DNA from: Thalassovita sp. | Lineage (GTDB): Bacteria; Pseudomonadota; Alphaproteobacteria; Rhodobacterales; Rhodobacteraceae | Assembly: GCA_029212905.1 (NCBI GenBank) | Contig: JARGPB010000002.1 | Span: 1 to 64,000, forward strand | Length of the DNA: 64,000 nt | Reading direction: 5' to 3' | Part shown: positions 16,346-25,232 of the stretch, in pieces | Layout of the letters: each line of letters begins with the position of its first letter | How positions within the stretch are numbered: the stretch's first letter is position 1 | Notes under the pieces: model-generated | Database searches by the model: none | Told to the model about the DNA's origin: nothing | What the model saw: the letters and a program-made list of their open reading frames with translations, nothing else | Translations under genes and position numbers: made by a program

Positions 16346-18043
16346 TTACGGATTTTTGGGCGGTTGGAAACCATGCTCGGCCTGCCACGCGCGCCATTTG
16401 CGCCCGAATTCGTTTGGATTTAGCGTTTCTTTGGGCCAGTGATTTGGGCGCGGTATTTCTGCTGGCAACCTTGAACTCTCATCGGCGAACATTTGATCGA
16501 TTTGGTCTGCTGTTAGTTTGCTGGGCTCTTCAAATTTTCGCCAATCTGTATTGAGACAGGCTGCCCACTGGGTGTTGCTATGGCATAGGAAAGGACGTTG
16601 GATTTTCTCGAAAGAGAAGACAGTTGCTCTTAGATCAGCTCCGTCAAGGCTAGAGGCGAAGAACTTCGTTGTTCTCATATCGGCACCGATCAGGCTGGCG
16701 TTTGACATCCAGCTTCCTTGAAATTCACAGGCCCAGAGTTTTGTCCCGTTGAGCTTGGTTCCGACCATCTTGGCGCCATTGAGTTTCGAGCCGTTTAGCA
16801 ACGCGCCATTTAGGTTTAACTCAGAGAAGTCTGCACGTTGAAGATCTGTGTCCCGCAGATCCAAACGATAGCCTCTATAGTCATCGCAAGCCATTGACCA
16901 GGCATGGAACTCATCAGAAGTGCTGCATTTGGTTGCTTCGTCAAAGACAAATGATAGTACAGGGCTTTGTTCGTGGCCCCTGGCTTCCAGCAGTCTTCTT
17001 TCTTGCGACCGCCGCCCCAAAATTTTCAAAGCTATTTGTATGTCGAGCCGTGGATGTTCTGCTTTGGACCAACTCCAGAGGGCTTCTTTGCTTCCTTTCA
17101 GTTGTGCGCCCCAGTCGTCTGATGCTGTCCGCGCCCGAAACGCAGGAGGCTGTGGACAAGCTTTGGCTTTTTTTGCCGGCGCGTTTGAGCGGATATAGGC
17201 GCAGAGGATCTCCATGATCTGGATGTGGTCGCGGGCGCTGTCCTGGCTGATGCGTTCGAGAGAGAAGAGCGCGCCGATGCGGACCTCGAGGTTGGGGACG
17301 GTTTCGTTAAAGGGCTCCCAATTGCCCACCTCAATGCTTTCAGCACCACGTAGGTCTTGCGGGCCTTGGTCTTGCCATTCGATGATTGTCTCTTCGGCAG
17401 ATAGCAGCTTGATGACGTGGGTTTTGCCCTCTAGATAGTCGCCCTCGGTTTCATCAAACCACATATCATGCCGGGTTTCGAGAGTCTGATACCCGAGCGG
17501 CGCGTTGATCTGAAGCGCTTCGCCGTCTGGAACAAAGATGTGCTGCTTTTGGGCCCGCTTCACTCGGAGGACACGGCCGATCCTTGTAGTGGTCTTCTCG
17601 ATCCCCAGACCTTCGACTGCTTTGGTGATGCGGTCGGTGATGAGGCCTTGTTCGGTGGCGTTGGTCTGGCGCTCGGTCAATGTGATGCGGATCAGCGCCA
17701 AGGGGGTGCCCAGCAGACCGCCCAGGGCCGTCAGCAGCCCGACCAGCGACAACACATGCCAGCGCAGATCGGTGCCATCGCTTAGGCTGGGGAAGCTCCA
17801 GGCGAGTCGCCAAAGCCCGTAGATCACCAGAACGATGAGGGCCGCCCACAACGGCGCGAGAATACCGGTGAACACAGTCAGCGCGGAGGTGAGCCATTTT
17901 TCTGAGGGCGTGTTCGCCTGTTGGCGCGTGTGGCCGAGACGGAAGGTCAGGATGGAAAGGCCAATGACAGAGGCGGCAATGACCAGAACCCAGAATTCTT
18001 GCGAAGTCAGGGGCAGGGTGAGGGTGATATCTTGATCGGTCAT
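16346..18043 (-). CDS. Membrane-anchored pentapeptide-repeat protein
   Basis: A 565-residue protein of unknown function. Two or three N-terminal transmembrane helices (about residues 17-125) are followed by a helical segment with the conserved-looking ITDRITKAVEGLG and ALFSLERISQDSARDH motifs. A run of pentapeptide repeats (A(D/N)LXX type, about 425-515; for example LRDTDLQRADFSELNLNGA) would form a right-handed quadrilateral beta-helix. Base composition changes inside the gene: by my count about 66% G+C at 17641-17820 (N-terminal part) but about 49% at 16501-16920 (C-terminal part), which suggests that the 3' half was exchanged. Start ATG at 18043. Divergent from yajC with 209 bases between. 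Confidence 0.85.
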   Translation of the reverse strand: MTDQDITLTLPLTSQEFWVLVIAASVIGLSILTFRLGHTRQQANTPSEKWLTSALTVFTGILAPLWAALIVLVIYGLWRLAWSFPSLSDGTDLRWHVLSLVGLLTALGGLLGTPLALIRITLTERQTNATEQGLITDRITKAVEGLGIEKTTTRIGRVLRVKRAQKQHIFVPDGEALQINAPLGYQTLETRHDMWFDETEGDYLEGKTHVIKLLSAEETIIEWQDQGPQDLRGAESIEVGNWEPFNETVPNLEVRIGALFSLERISQDSARDHIQIMEILCAYIRSNAPAKKAKACPQPPAFRARTASDDWGAQLKGSKEALWSWSKAEHPRLDIQIALKILGRRSQERRLLEARGHEQSPVLSFVFDEATKCSTSDEFHAWSMACDDYRGYRLDLRDTDLQRADFSELNLNGALLNGSKLNGAKMVGTKLNGTKLWACEFQGSWMSNASLIGADMRTTKFFASSLDGADLRATVFSFEKIQRPFLCHSNTQWAACLNTDWRKFEEPSKLTADQIDQMFADESSRLPAEIPRPNHWPKETLNPNEFGRKWRAWQAEHGFQPPKNP

Positions 18044-18252
18044 AGGACAGGGTCGCCTGCGTGGTGTCTGGCGCAACCTTGCCGCGTTTGGGGCGGGTGG
18101 TAAACCCGCGAGTGGGGGTGTGCCGGTGGGTGGGGCGGTTTGACCGGCGGGCGGGGGCTTTCGCGCCTTGCATTGTCCGGGCCGCGCACATAGGTTCCGT
18201 GCAAAATCTTGGGGCCTGACGGGCTCCATCTAGCTAAATAAGGACAGATACC

Positions 18253-18540
18253 ATGGATGCCATCGGCCAGTTTCTCCCGCTTATTCTGATTTTCGCGATC
18301 ATGTATTTCCTGCTGATCCGCCCGCAGCAGAAAAAGGTTAAGGAACACCAGAACATGGTGACCGCCCTGCGTCGCGGCGACCAGGTCGTGACCCAAGGTG
18401 GCGTGATCGCCAAGGTCAGCAAGGTCAAAGATGACAACGAAGTCGAAATCGAAATCGCGGATGGCGTCAAAGTACGCGTCGTGAAATCGACCATCGCTCA
18501 GGTTCTGAACAAGACCGAGCCGGCAGCGGCTGACGCCTAA
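18253..18540 (+). CDS. yajC: Preprotein translocase subunit YajC
   Basis: Small inner-membrane partner of SecDF that assists protein export. The 95-residue protein has one transmembrane helix (about residues 7-24) followed by the signature LLIRPQQKK and a small cytoplasmic domain ending in an Ala/Glu-rich tail. First gene of the export cluster; secD begins 35 bases after its stop. Confidence 0.95.
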   Translation: MDAIGQFLPLILIFAIMYFLLIRPQQKKVKEHQNMVTALRRGDQVVTQGGVIAKVSKVKDDNEVEIEIADGVKVRVVKSTIAQVLNKTEPAAADA

Positions 18541-18575
18541 GTCATTATCTCCTGACCTCATCAAAGGCAGACAAC

Positions 18576-20240
18576 ATGCTTCAGATTGATCTGTGGAAGC
18601 GCGTGATGATCCTGGGCGTTTGCGTCCTGGGATTGTTGCTGGCTCTTCCGAATGCGTTCTACACACGGGTAGAAACGCGCAACGACGCAGCCGCGGCACT
18701 TGAAAGCGGGGCGACAGCACCAGGATTGGAAGAACAGGTCGGGATGTGGCCGTCTTTCTTGCCGTCGGGGCTGGTCAATCTGGGGCTGGATCTGCGGGGC
18801 GGCGCTCATCTGCTGGCCGAGGTGCAGGTTCAGGACGTCTATGAGGCGCGACTTCAGGCCATGTGGCCCGAAGTGCGCGACCTGCTGCGCGAAGAGCGCG
18901 ACACGATCGGAACAATCCGTTTGCAACGCACCCAGGACGCCGAGCTGCGTGTCCGGCTGAACCAGAAACCCGTCATGGTCGAGCGCGCCGCCGAACTGGT
19001 GCGCGGTCTGGCACGTCCGGTGGTCAGCCTGACAGGGGCGGGGTCCAGCGACATCGACGTGACGGTCGAGCGGGCGGATATTGTCATCACTCTTAGCGAA
19101 GCCGAGCAGCTGGCGACGGATGAACGCACGGTCAAGCAATCGCTGGAAATCATCCGGCGCCGGATCGACGAGGTGGGCACACGTGAACCCACCATTCAGC
19201 GCCAGGGCAGCGACCGGATCCTGATTCAGGTACCCGGTGTGGGCAGCGCAACGGAACTGAAGGCGATCATTGGCACCACGGCTCAGCTGACCTTTCAGGC
19301 GGTTGTGACGCGGACAAATAATGCCGACATGCCTCCGGGCGCGGGCAACGAGCTGCTGCCCTCGCTGGATGATGAGGGGCTGTTTTATGTGCTGGAGCAG
19401 GCGCCGGTTGTGACCGGCGAGGAACTGGTGGACGCGCAGCCCGCGTTTGACCAGAATGGCCAGCCGGCCGTGAGCTTTCGGTTCAACACCACGGGCGCAC
19501 GGAAATTCGGTGACTACACTGCCGAGAACATCGGCAACCCGTTTGCGATCGTCCTGGATGACGAGGTGATCAGCGCCCCGGTCATCCAATCGCATATCGG
19601 CGGTGGATCGGGGATCATCACCGGGAATTTCAACGTCGAGGAATCGACCAACCTGGCCGTGCTGCTGCGCGCAGGGGCCTTGCCCGCCGGGCTGGAGTTC
19701 CTGGAAGAACGCACCATCGGGCCGGAATTGGGCGCCGACAGTGTCGAGGCAGGCAAAATCGCCTGTATCGTCGCCTTTGTCGCGGTTCTGTTCTTTATGA
19801 TGGCCAGCTATGGTCTGTTCGGGGTCTTTGCCAACGTGGCCCTGATGGTCAACGTCGGGCTGATCTTTGGGATGCTGAGCCTGATCGGTGGCACGCTGAC
19901 CCTGCCGGGGATCGCGGGGATCGTGCTGACCATCGGCATGGCGGTGGATGCCAACGTGCTGGTGTTCGAACGCATCCGCGAAGAGCTGCGCACCGCCAAA
20001 GGCCCGGCCCGCGCAATCGAGCTGGGCTATGACCGGGCGCTGTCCGCGATCATTGATGCCAACATCACGACGTTCATCGTCTCGGCGATCCTGTTCACGC
20101 TGGGCTCGGGTCCGGTGCGGGGCTTTGCCATTACGCTGGGGCTGGGGATTCTGACCTCGGTCTTCACGGCGATTTTCGTGACCCGCCTTCTGATTATCAT
20201 GTGGTTCGAGCGTCGCCGCCCGAAAACGATAGAGGTCTGA
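18576..20240 (+). CDS. secD: Protein translocase subunit SecD
   Basis: Proton-driven accessory of SecYEG that pulls exported proteins across the membrane. The 554-residue protein has TM1, a large periplasmic domain with LDLRGGAHLL (about residue 70) and QVPGVGSATELKAIIGTTA, and five C-terminal helices with GMAVDANVLVFERIREE. The start ATG at 18576 follows AAAGGCAG. One base separates its stop from secF. Confidence 0.95.
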   Translation: MLQIDLWKRVMILGVCVLGLLLALPNAFYTRVETRNDAAAALESGATAPGLEEQVGMWPSFLPSGLVNLGLDLRGGAHLLAEVQVQDVYEARLQAMWPEVRDLLREERDTIGTIRLQRTQDAELRVRLNQKPVMVERAAELVRGLARPVVSLTGAGSSDIDVTVERADIVITLSEAEQLATDERTVKQSLEIIRRRIDEVGTREPTIQRQGSDRILIQVPGVGSATELKAIIGTTAQLTFQAVVTRTNNADMPPGAGNELLPSLDDEGLFYVLEQAPVVTGEELVDAQPAFDQNGQPAVSFRFNTTGARKFGDYTAENIGNPFAIVLDDEVISAPVIQSHIGGGSGIITGNFNVEESTNLAVLLRAGALPAGLEFLEERTIGPELGADSVEAGKIACIVAFVAVLFFMMASYGLFGVFANVALMVNVGLIFGMLSLIGGTLTLPGIAGIVLTIGMAVDANVLVFERIREELRTAKGPARAIELGYDRALSAIIDANITTFIVSAILFTLGSGPVRGFAITLGLGILTSVFTAIFVTRLLIIMWFERRRPKTIEV

Positions 20241-20241
20241 C

Positions 20242-21210
20242 ATGCGTCTGAGACTGTTCCGCGAAGTACCAAAATTCGATTTCTTCCGCGTCCAGAAGCT
20301 GACGCTGGGCCTGTCCGCCATCGCCATGGTGCTGTCCATCGTATCCTGGGTGGTGATCGGGCTGAACTTTGGCATCGATTTCAAAGGCGGCACGACGATC
20401 CGCACGGAATCCAGCGCCTCTGTGGATGTGGGCACCTACCGGCAGGCCCTGGTGCCCCTAGAGCTGGGGGATGTGACCATCACCGAGGTGTTCGACCCCT
20501 CGTTTGGGGCCGACAAGAACGTGGCGATGATCCGCATTCAGGCGCAGGACGACCAAGAGGCCGTGACGCCGGAAACCATCGCAAAGGTGGAAACCGCGCT
20601 AAAGGCTGTCGATCCCTCGATCACCTTTCCATCGGTGGAATCGGTGGGGCCCAAGGTCTCGGGCGAGCTGATCAAGACGGCGATCATTGCTGTGGCCGCG
20701 TCCCTGGCGGCGATCCTGTTCTATATCTGGTTGCGGTTCGAGTGGCAGTTCTCGGTTGGGGCTGTGGCGGCGCTGGCGCATGACGTGGTGCTGACGATCG
20801 GCATCTTCTCGGTGTTGCAAATCCGGTTTGATCTGGCGACGATTGCCGCGCTGCTGACGATCATCGGCTATTCGATCAACGATACGGTGGTGATCTTTGA
20901 CCGGCTGCGTGAAAACCTGATCAAGTACAAGAAAACCCCGCTGCGCGACCTGATGAACCTGACGGTCAACGAAACCCTGAGCCGGACTATCATGACCTCG
21001 GGGACCACGCTGATCGCGCTGATCGCGCTGCTGGTGCTGGGGGGCGACGTGATCCGGGGCTTTGTGTTCGCCATTACCTGGGGTGTCATCGTGGGGACCT
21101 ATTCGTCGGTCTATGTGGCGAAAAACATCGTGCTGCTGCTGGGCGTGAAACGCGACTGGTCCAAGCCCGACAACAACCAGGGCAACCAGTTTGCCAATGT
21201 AGATGCCTGA
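20242..21210 (+). CDS. secF: Protein translocase subunit SecF
   Basis: Partner of SecD; 322 residues with six helices. Family motifs seen are GIDFKGGTTI (about residue 45) and YSINDTVVIFDRLRENL (about 213). Its stop codon lies inside the start region of the next gene, an eight-base overlap, so the downstream permease is probably translated by coupling. Confidence 0.95.
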   Translation: MRLRLFREVPKFDFFRVQKLTLGLSAIAMVLSIVSWVVIGLNFGIDFKGGTTIRTESSASVDVGTYRQALVPLELGDVTITEVFDPSFGADKNVAMIRIQAQDDQEAVTPETIAKVETALKAVDPSITFPSVESVGPKVSGELIKTAIIAVAASLAAILFYIWLRFEWQFSVGAVAALAHDVVLTIGIFSVLQIRFDLATIAALLTIIGYSINDTVVIFDRLRENLIKYKKTPLRDLMNLTVNETLSRTIMTSGTTLIALIALLVLGGDVIRGFVFAITWGVIVGTYSSVYVAKNIVLLLGVKRDWSKPDNNQGNQFANVDA

Positions 21211-21955
21211 GACAATCCTGGCGGCGCTGGCCTTTGACGGGCTGGGGTGGCTGATTGCAGGCACATTTATCGCAGGGGTCGTGCGAGGCTTTACCGGCTT
21301 CGGCACGGCCCTTGTGTATTTACCGATAGCAGGGCAGTTCATGCCGCCGATCTGGGCCTTGACCACGCTGGTGGTGATGGATGTCTTTGGCCCCTTGCCG
21401 AACCTGCCGCGCGCAGCACGGGACGGGCGGATCGCGGATGTGGGCCTGTTGCTGGTGGGGACGATCCTGGCGCTGCCGGTGGGGCTGATGGTTCTGTATG
21501 CCGTGCGCCCCGAGATTTTTCGCTATGCGGTCAGTGGGATCGCGCTGGTGGCGCCGGTGCTGCTGGCGTCGGGGCTGCGGTATCGCGGCGCGCCGGGCAG
21601 GGGGCTGTTGCTGGGCACCGGAGCGGCCAGCGGATTTCTGGGCGGTGTAGCAGGTCTGCCGGGGCCGCCTGTGATTTTGCTCTATCTGGCGTCCAGCGGG
21701 GCGGCGCAGGCGATCCGGGCCAATATCATGATGTACCTGTTCGCCTTTGACTTTGCGTTGCTGGCGCTGCTGGGATTGCAGGATCGGCTGGAGGCTCTGC
21801 CGGTGGTTCTGGGGGTGTTGCTGGCGGTGCCGAATCTGTTGGGCAATCTGGCGGGGGCCGCTATGTTCCGGCCTGACAGGCAAAAGATTTATCGCGGCGC
21901 GGGCTATGCGATCACCGTGACTGCGGCGATCAGCGGTCTGCCGCTGTGGGACTAA
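21203..21955 (+). CDS. TSUP-family permease (TauE/SafE type)
   Basis: Integral membrane protein of 250 residues with about eight helices and two half-repeats, each with a glycine-rich entry motif (FTGFGTALVYLPI near residue 30, GFLGGVAGLPGPPVI near 142). The family exports sulfite, sulfoacetate or similar organosulfur anions; the substrate here is unknown. It overlaps secF by eight bases and has no good ribosome site of its own. It lies in an otherwise conserved secDF to Mth938 arrangement. Confidence 0.85.
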   Translation: MPETILAALAFDGLGWLIAGTFIAGVVRGFTGFGTALVYLPIAGQFMPPIWALTTLVVMDVFGPLPNLPRAARDGRIADVGLLLVGTILALPVGLMVLYAVRPEIFRYAVSGIALVAPVLLASGLRYRGAPGRGLLLGTGAASGFLGGVAGLPGPPVILLYLASSGAAQAIRANIMMYLFAFDFALLALLGLQDRLEALPVVLGVLLAVPNLLGNLAGAAMFRPDRQKIYRGAGYAITVTAAISGLPLWD

Positions 21956-21966
21956 GGAGACGCGAC

Positions 21967-22320
21967 ATGCAGCTGAACGAGATCACATACAGGGATGCCG
22001 TGCCGGTGGATGGCTATGGGCCAGGATTTTTCCGCGTGGCGGGTCAGGTTATCGAAGGCCCGGCGCTGGTGACGCTGACCCGCGCAACATCCTGGGGTGG
22101 GCTGGAGGATGTTGCGGCGCTGGAGGCCCTGGCAGGGGATGTCGACGTTATTTTCCTGGGGATGGGCGCCGAGATTGCCCATGCGCCCAGGGACCTGCGC
22201 CAGACGTTGGAGACGCTGGGGATCGGGGTTGAGGTCATGGCCTCGCCTGCGGCATGTCGGACGTATAACGTGCTGGCAAATGAAGGACGACGGATTGCGG
22301 CGGCTTTGTTGCCGGTTTGA
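21967..22320 (+). CDS. Mth938-like domain protein (DUF498/NDUFAF3 family)
   Basis: A 117-residue cytoplasmic protein of the Mth938 fold. A conserved pattern, FLGMGAEIAHAP near residue 62 followed by GIGVEVMASPAACRTYNVLANEGR, marks the family. The mitochondrial relative NDUFAF3 is a complex I assembly factor; bacterial function is not established. Start ATG at 21967 follows AAGGAGA at 21954-21960; an upstream in-frame ATG at 21946 lacks a ribosome site. Confidence 0.88.
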   Translation: MQLNEITYRDAVPVDGYGPGFFRVAGQVIEGPALVTLTRATSWGGLEDVAALEALAGDVDVIFLGMGAEIAHAPRDLRQTLETLGIGVEVMASPAACRTYNVLANEGRRIAAALLPV

Positions 22321-22370
22321 TCGGGGTCAAGGCTGTGGAGGCTGCGGCGCGGTAGGTGCAGCGTGGGAAA

Positions 22371-22436
22371 GTGGGGGCAGCCCCCACACGCAGGGTAGAG
22401 TGGGGGCCAGCCCCCACACCCCCGGAGTATTTCCGG
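22371..22436. repeat. Triple-hairpin extragenic repeat
   Basis: Three perfect inverted repeats in 66 bases: GTGGGGGC-A-GCCCCCAC (22371-22387), GTGGGGGC-CA-GCCCCCAC (22400-22417), and CCGGA-N5-TCCGG (22422-22436). The last is followed by CAAGATGAAAA. From memory, short elements of this form (G/C hairpin, then CCCCCGGAGTATTT) recur between genes in Roseobacter-group genomes; that is recall, not a search. It separates the Sec/Mth938 genes from ccmA. Confidence 0.65.
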
Positions 22437-22486
22437 CAAGATGAAAACGGGTTTTCGCAACGTGGGCAATCGGGTAGGACGGCTGC

Positions 22487-23104
22487 ATGGAATTGAATGT
22501 ATCTGATCTGGCGGTCGCGCGCGGCGGTGTTCCTGTGTTGGAGGGGGTGTCGTTTCGCGTGAAGGCGGGCGAGGCGCTGGTGCTGCGCGGGCCGAATGGC
22601 TGCGGTAAGACCACCTTGTTGCGCACAATCGCAGGGTTGCAGCCGCCATTGGCGGGGACCGTGGGGCTGGAGCGCGAGGCCATGGCCTATGCGGGGCATT
22701 CCGACGGGATCAAGGCGGTGCTGAGCGTATGCGAAAACCTGCAATTCTGGGCGGATGTGTTTGGCACGGACGCTGTAGAGGCGGCGCTGGAGGCGTTTGA
22801 TTTGAACGGGTTGGCGGATCGGCCAGCGGGGGCTTTGTCGGCGGGACAGAAGCGGCGGCTGGGGCTGGCGCGGATGGTTGTCACTGGGCGGCCGGTCTGG
22901 GTGCTGGACGAGCCGACCGTGTCGTTGGATGTGTCGGCTGTGGCGATGTTTGCGGGGGCCGTCAGGGCGCATTTACACAGCGGGGGGCTGGCGTTGATGG
23001 CCACGCATATTGATCTGGGCCTGGACGAGGCGCGGGTGCTGGATGTCGCGCCCTTTAAGGCCAAGGCGCCGATGGTGGATGATTTCGACGGGGCGTTCTT
23101 GTGA
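22487..23104 (+). CDS. ccmA: Heme exporter ATP-binding protein CcmA
   Basis: ATPase of the CcmAB complex, which with CcmC and CcmD releases holo-CcmE during cytochrome c maturation. The 205 residues carry Walker A GPNGCGKTT (about 36), a signature region LSAGQKRRLGLARM (about 122) and Walker B VWVLDEPTVSLD. Its stop overlaps the ccmB start by four bases (GTGA). Confidence 0.93.
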   Translation: MELNVSDLAVARGGVPVLEGVSFRVKAGEALVLRGPNGCGKTTLLRTIAGLQPPLAGTVGLEREAMAYAGHSDGIKAVLSVCENLQFWADVFGTDAVEAALEAFDLNGLADRPAGALSAGQKRRLGLARMVVTGRPVWVLDEPTVSLDVSAVAMFAGAVRAHLHSGGLALMATHIDLGLDEARVLDVAPFKAKAPMVDDFDGAFL

Positions 23105-23757
23105 TTGCGCTGTTGGTTCGGGATATGCGGCTGGCGGTGCGCGCGGGCGGGGGCTTTGGCCTGGGGCTGGCGTTTTTCCTGATCGTCGTGGTGCTGGTGC
23201 CGTTTGGTGTTGGGCCGCAGAGCGCGCTGCTGGCCAAGATTGCCTCGGGGATCTTGTGGCTGGGATCGTTGCTGGCCTGTCTGTTGTCGCTGGACCGGAT
23301 TTTCGCGCTGGACTGGGAGGACGGGTCGCTGGACCTGTTGGCCACGGCGCCGGTGCCGATGGAGGCCGCGGTCAGCGTCAAGGCGCTGGCGCATTGGTTG
23401 ACGACGGGGTTGCCGCTGGTGGTGGCCGCGCCGGTTTTCGGCCTGTTGCTGAACCTGCCGGGGCCGGGGTACGGGCCGGTGGTTTTGTCGCTGCTGCTGG
23501 GCACCCCGGCGCTGAGCGTGATCGGCACGTTCGGGGCGGCGTTGACGGTGGGGATCAAGCGGGGCGGGCTGTTGCTGAGCCTGCTGGTGCTGCCGCTATA
23601 TGTGCCCACGTTGATTTTCGGCGCCGAGGTGGCGCGGCGCGGGGCCGAGGGCATGGGATATGCCACGCCTTTGCTGATGCTGGCGGGGATCACCTGCGGC
23701 GCTATCGCGCTTTTGCCTTTTGCCTCGGCTGCGGTACTGAGAGTGAACCTTCGCTAA
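23101..23757 (+). CDS. ccmB: Heme exporter permease CcmB
   Basis: Membrane subunit of CcmAB with six predicted helices in 218 residues. The N-terminal half contains LDRIFALDWEDGSLDLL (about residue 60), typical of CcmB. It starts at GTG 23101 inside the ccmA stop. Spacing to ccmC is 45 bases. Confidence 0.92.
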   Translation: MIALLVRDMRLAVRAGGGFGLGLAFFLIVVVLVPFGVGPQSALLAKIASGILWLGSLLACLLSLDRIFALDWEDGSLDLLATAPVPMEAAVSVKALAHWLTTGLPLVVAAPVFGLLLNLPGPGYGPVVLSLLLGTPALSVIGTFGAALTVGIKRGGLLLSLLVLPLYVPTLIFGAEVARRGAEGMGYATPLLMLAGITCGAIALLPFASAAVLRVNLR

Positions 23758-23802
23758 CGCGGATTTGAATTGAATCCCTCGCCAGGAGAATTAGGAAAAG
23801 AC

Positions 23803-24537
23803 ATGGGCTCGATCTGGGAATATGCCAATCCAAAGAAATTCATCAGCACCACGGACAAGCTGTTGCCGTGGGTGTCCGTGCTGGCTGTGGCCGCGTTGGT
23901 CACGGGGCTGATCTGGGGGTTCTTTTTCACCCCAGAGGATTACAAACAGGGATCAACCGTCAAGATCATCTATCTGCATGTGCCCGCCGCGCTGATGGCG
24001 ATCAATGCCTGGATGATGATGCTGGTGGCCTCGTTGATCTGGATCGTTCGGCGGCACCATGTCAGCGCGCTGGCGGCACGGGCCGCGGCGCCGATTGGCG
24101 CCATGATGACCGTGATTGCCCTGGTGACAGGCGCGATCTGGGGCCAGCCGATGTGGGGCACCTGGTGGGAATGGGATCCGCGTTTGACCTCTTTCCTGAT
24201 CCTGTTCCTGTTCTATCTGGGCTATATGGCGCTGTGGTCGGCGATTGAAAACGACGACACAGCGGCGGATCTGACGGCAATCCTGTGCCTGGTGGGGTCG
24301 GTGTTTGCGCTGCTCAGCCGCTATGCGGTGAATTTCTGGAACCAGGGGCTGCATCAGGGCGCGTCTTTGTCGATGGACAAGGCCGAGCACGTGGACGACG
24401 TGTTCTATTACCCGCTGCTGGTCAGCATCGCGGGCTTTGTGTTGTTGTTTGTCGCGCTGGTGTTCCTGCGCACACAGACCGAAATTCGGGCGCGCCGGAC
24501 GCGGGCCTTGCTGGCAAGGGAGCGTTTGGGCCAATGA
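23803..24537 (+). CDS. ccmC: Heme handling protein CcmC
   Basis: Inner-membrane protein that loads heme on CcmE. The 244-residue protein has six helices and the tryptophan-rich WWEWDPRLTSFLILFLFYLG motif near residue 120, which contacts heme, with flanking periplasmic His residues (YLHVPAALMAINAW and the LHQGASL region). I chose ATG at 23803 with AGGAAAAG just upstream; a TTG at 23770 would add eleven non-conserved residues. Its stop overlaps ccmD. Confidence 0.93.
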   Translation: MGSIWEYANPKKFISTTDKLLPWVSVLAVAALVTGLIWGFFFTPEDYKQGSTVKIIYLHVPAALMAINAWMMMLVASLIWIVRRHHVSALAARAAAPIGAMMTVIALVTGAIWGQPMWGTWWEWDPRLTSFLILFLFYLGYMALWSAIENDDTAADLTAILCLVGSVFALLSRYAVNFWNQGLHQGASLSMDKAEHVDDVFYYPLLVSIAGFVLLFVALVFLRTQTEIRARRTRALLARERLGQ

Positions 24538-24692
24538 TGCCGGAACTGGGAAAATACGAGATCGAGGTCCTGTCCTCTTATGCGGTGTCGATCGGGCTGT
24601 TGGTGGCGCTGGTGGTGATCAGCGTGCTACGGTCACACAAAGCACGGGCGGCGCTGGACGCTGTCGAAGAACGGAGCAAGCGCAATGGCTAA
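24534..24692 (+). CDS. ccmD: Heme exporter protein CcmD (small membrane subunit)
   Basis: A 52-residue protein (51 if the second of two adjacent ATGs is used) with one transmembrane helix (about residues 17-34) followed by a basic, charged tail. CcmD stabilises the CcmABC-holoCcmE complex. It overlaps ccmC by four bases and ccmG by eight, so its place is fixed by coupling on both sides. Confidence 0.88.
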   Translation: MMPELGKYEIEVLSSYAVSIGLLVALVVISVLRSHKARAALDAVEERSKRNG

Positions 24693-25224
24693 GGTGTCTC
24701 CTTTGATGATCGCCCCACCGCTGATTTTCGCGGGGCTGGCGGCGATGTTCATGATCGGAATGCAGCGGGAAAACCCGGATGAATTGCCGACGGCCATGGC
24801 GGGGAAACCTGCGCCGGCCGTGCAGATGGTTAATTTGGCCGATCTGCCGTCGTTCTCGGATGCGACTTTGAAGGATGGGCAGGTCAAGCTGGTGAATTTC
24901 TGGGCGTCCTGGTGCGCTCCGTGCCGGGTCGAGCATCCCAACCTCGAGGCCATGGCCGCCGAAGGGATCGCGATCTACGGGGTGAACTATAAGGACAAAC
25001 CCGAGGCCGCGCTGAAATTCCTGGCCGAGCTGGGCAACCCCTATGCAGGTATCGGACGCGATGAAAACGGCCGGATGGGTCTGAACTGGGGCGTCTATGG
25101 CGTGCCCGAGACCTATCTGATTGATGGCGAGGGGCGGATCGTGATGCGCCACGCCGGTCCGATCACGCAGCGGGTGATCGAAACCACGCTGGGGCCGGCA
25201 ATTCGCGCGGCGATGGAGCCCTAA
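24685..25224 (+). CDS. ccmG: Thiol:disulfide interchange protein CcmG/DsbE
   Basis: Membrane-tethered periplasmic thioredoxin that reduces apocytochrome c cysteines before heme attachment. The 179 residues comprise an N-terminal helix (about 10-25), then a thioredoxin fold with the active site WASWCAPC near residue 77 and the cis-proline loop GVPETYLID near 142. ccmE, ccmF and ccmH are not in the window. Confidence 0.92.
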   Translation: MAKVSPLMIAPPLIFAGLAAMFMIGMQRENPDELPTAMAGKPAPAVQMVNLADLPSFSDATLKDGQVKLVNFWASWCAPCRVEHPNLEAMAAEGIAIYGVNYKDKPEAALKFLAELGNPYAGIGRDENGRMGLNWGVYGVPETYLIDGEGRIVMRHAGPITQRVIETTLGPAIRAAMEP

Positions 25225-25232
25225 GGCGGGGC

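Noticed and set aside
18561..20435. Very long open frame on the minus strand opposite secD
   Set aside because: The plus strand carries an unmistakable SecD with all motifs. Long antisense frames are common in G+C-rich codon-biased genes, and this one has low-complexity His/Gln/Arg-rich sequence and no ribosome site.
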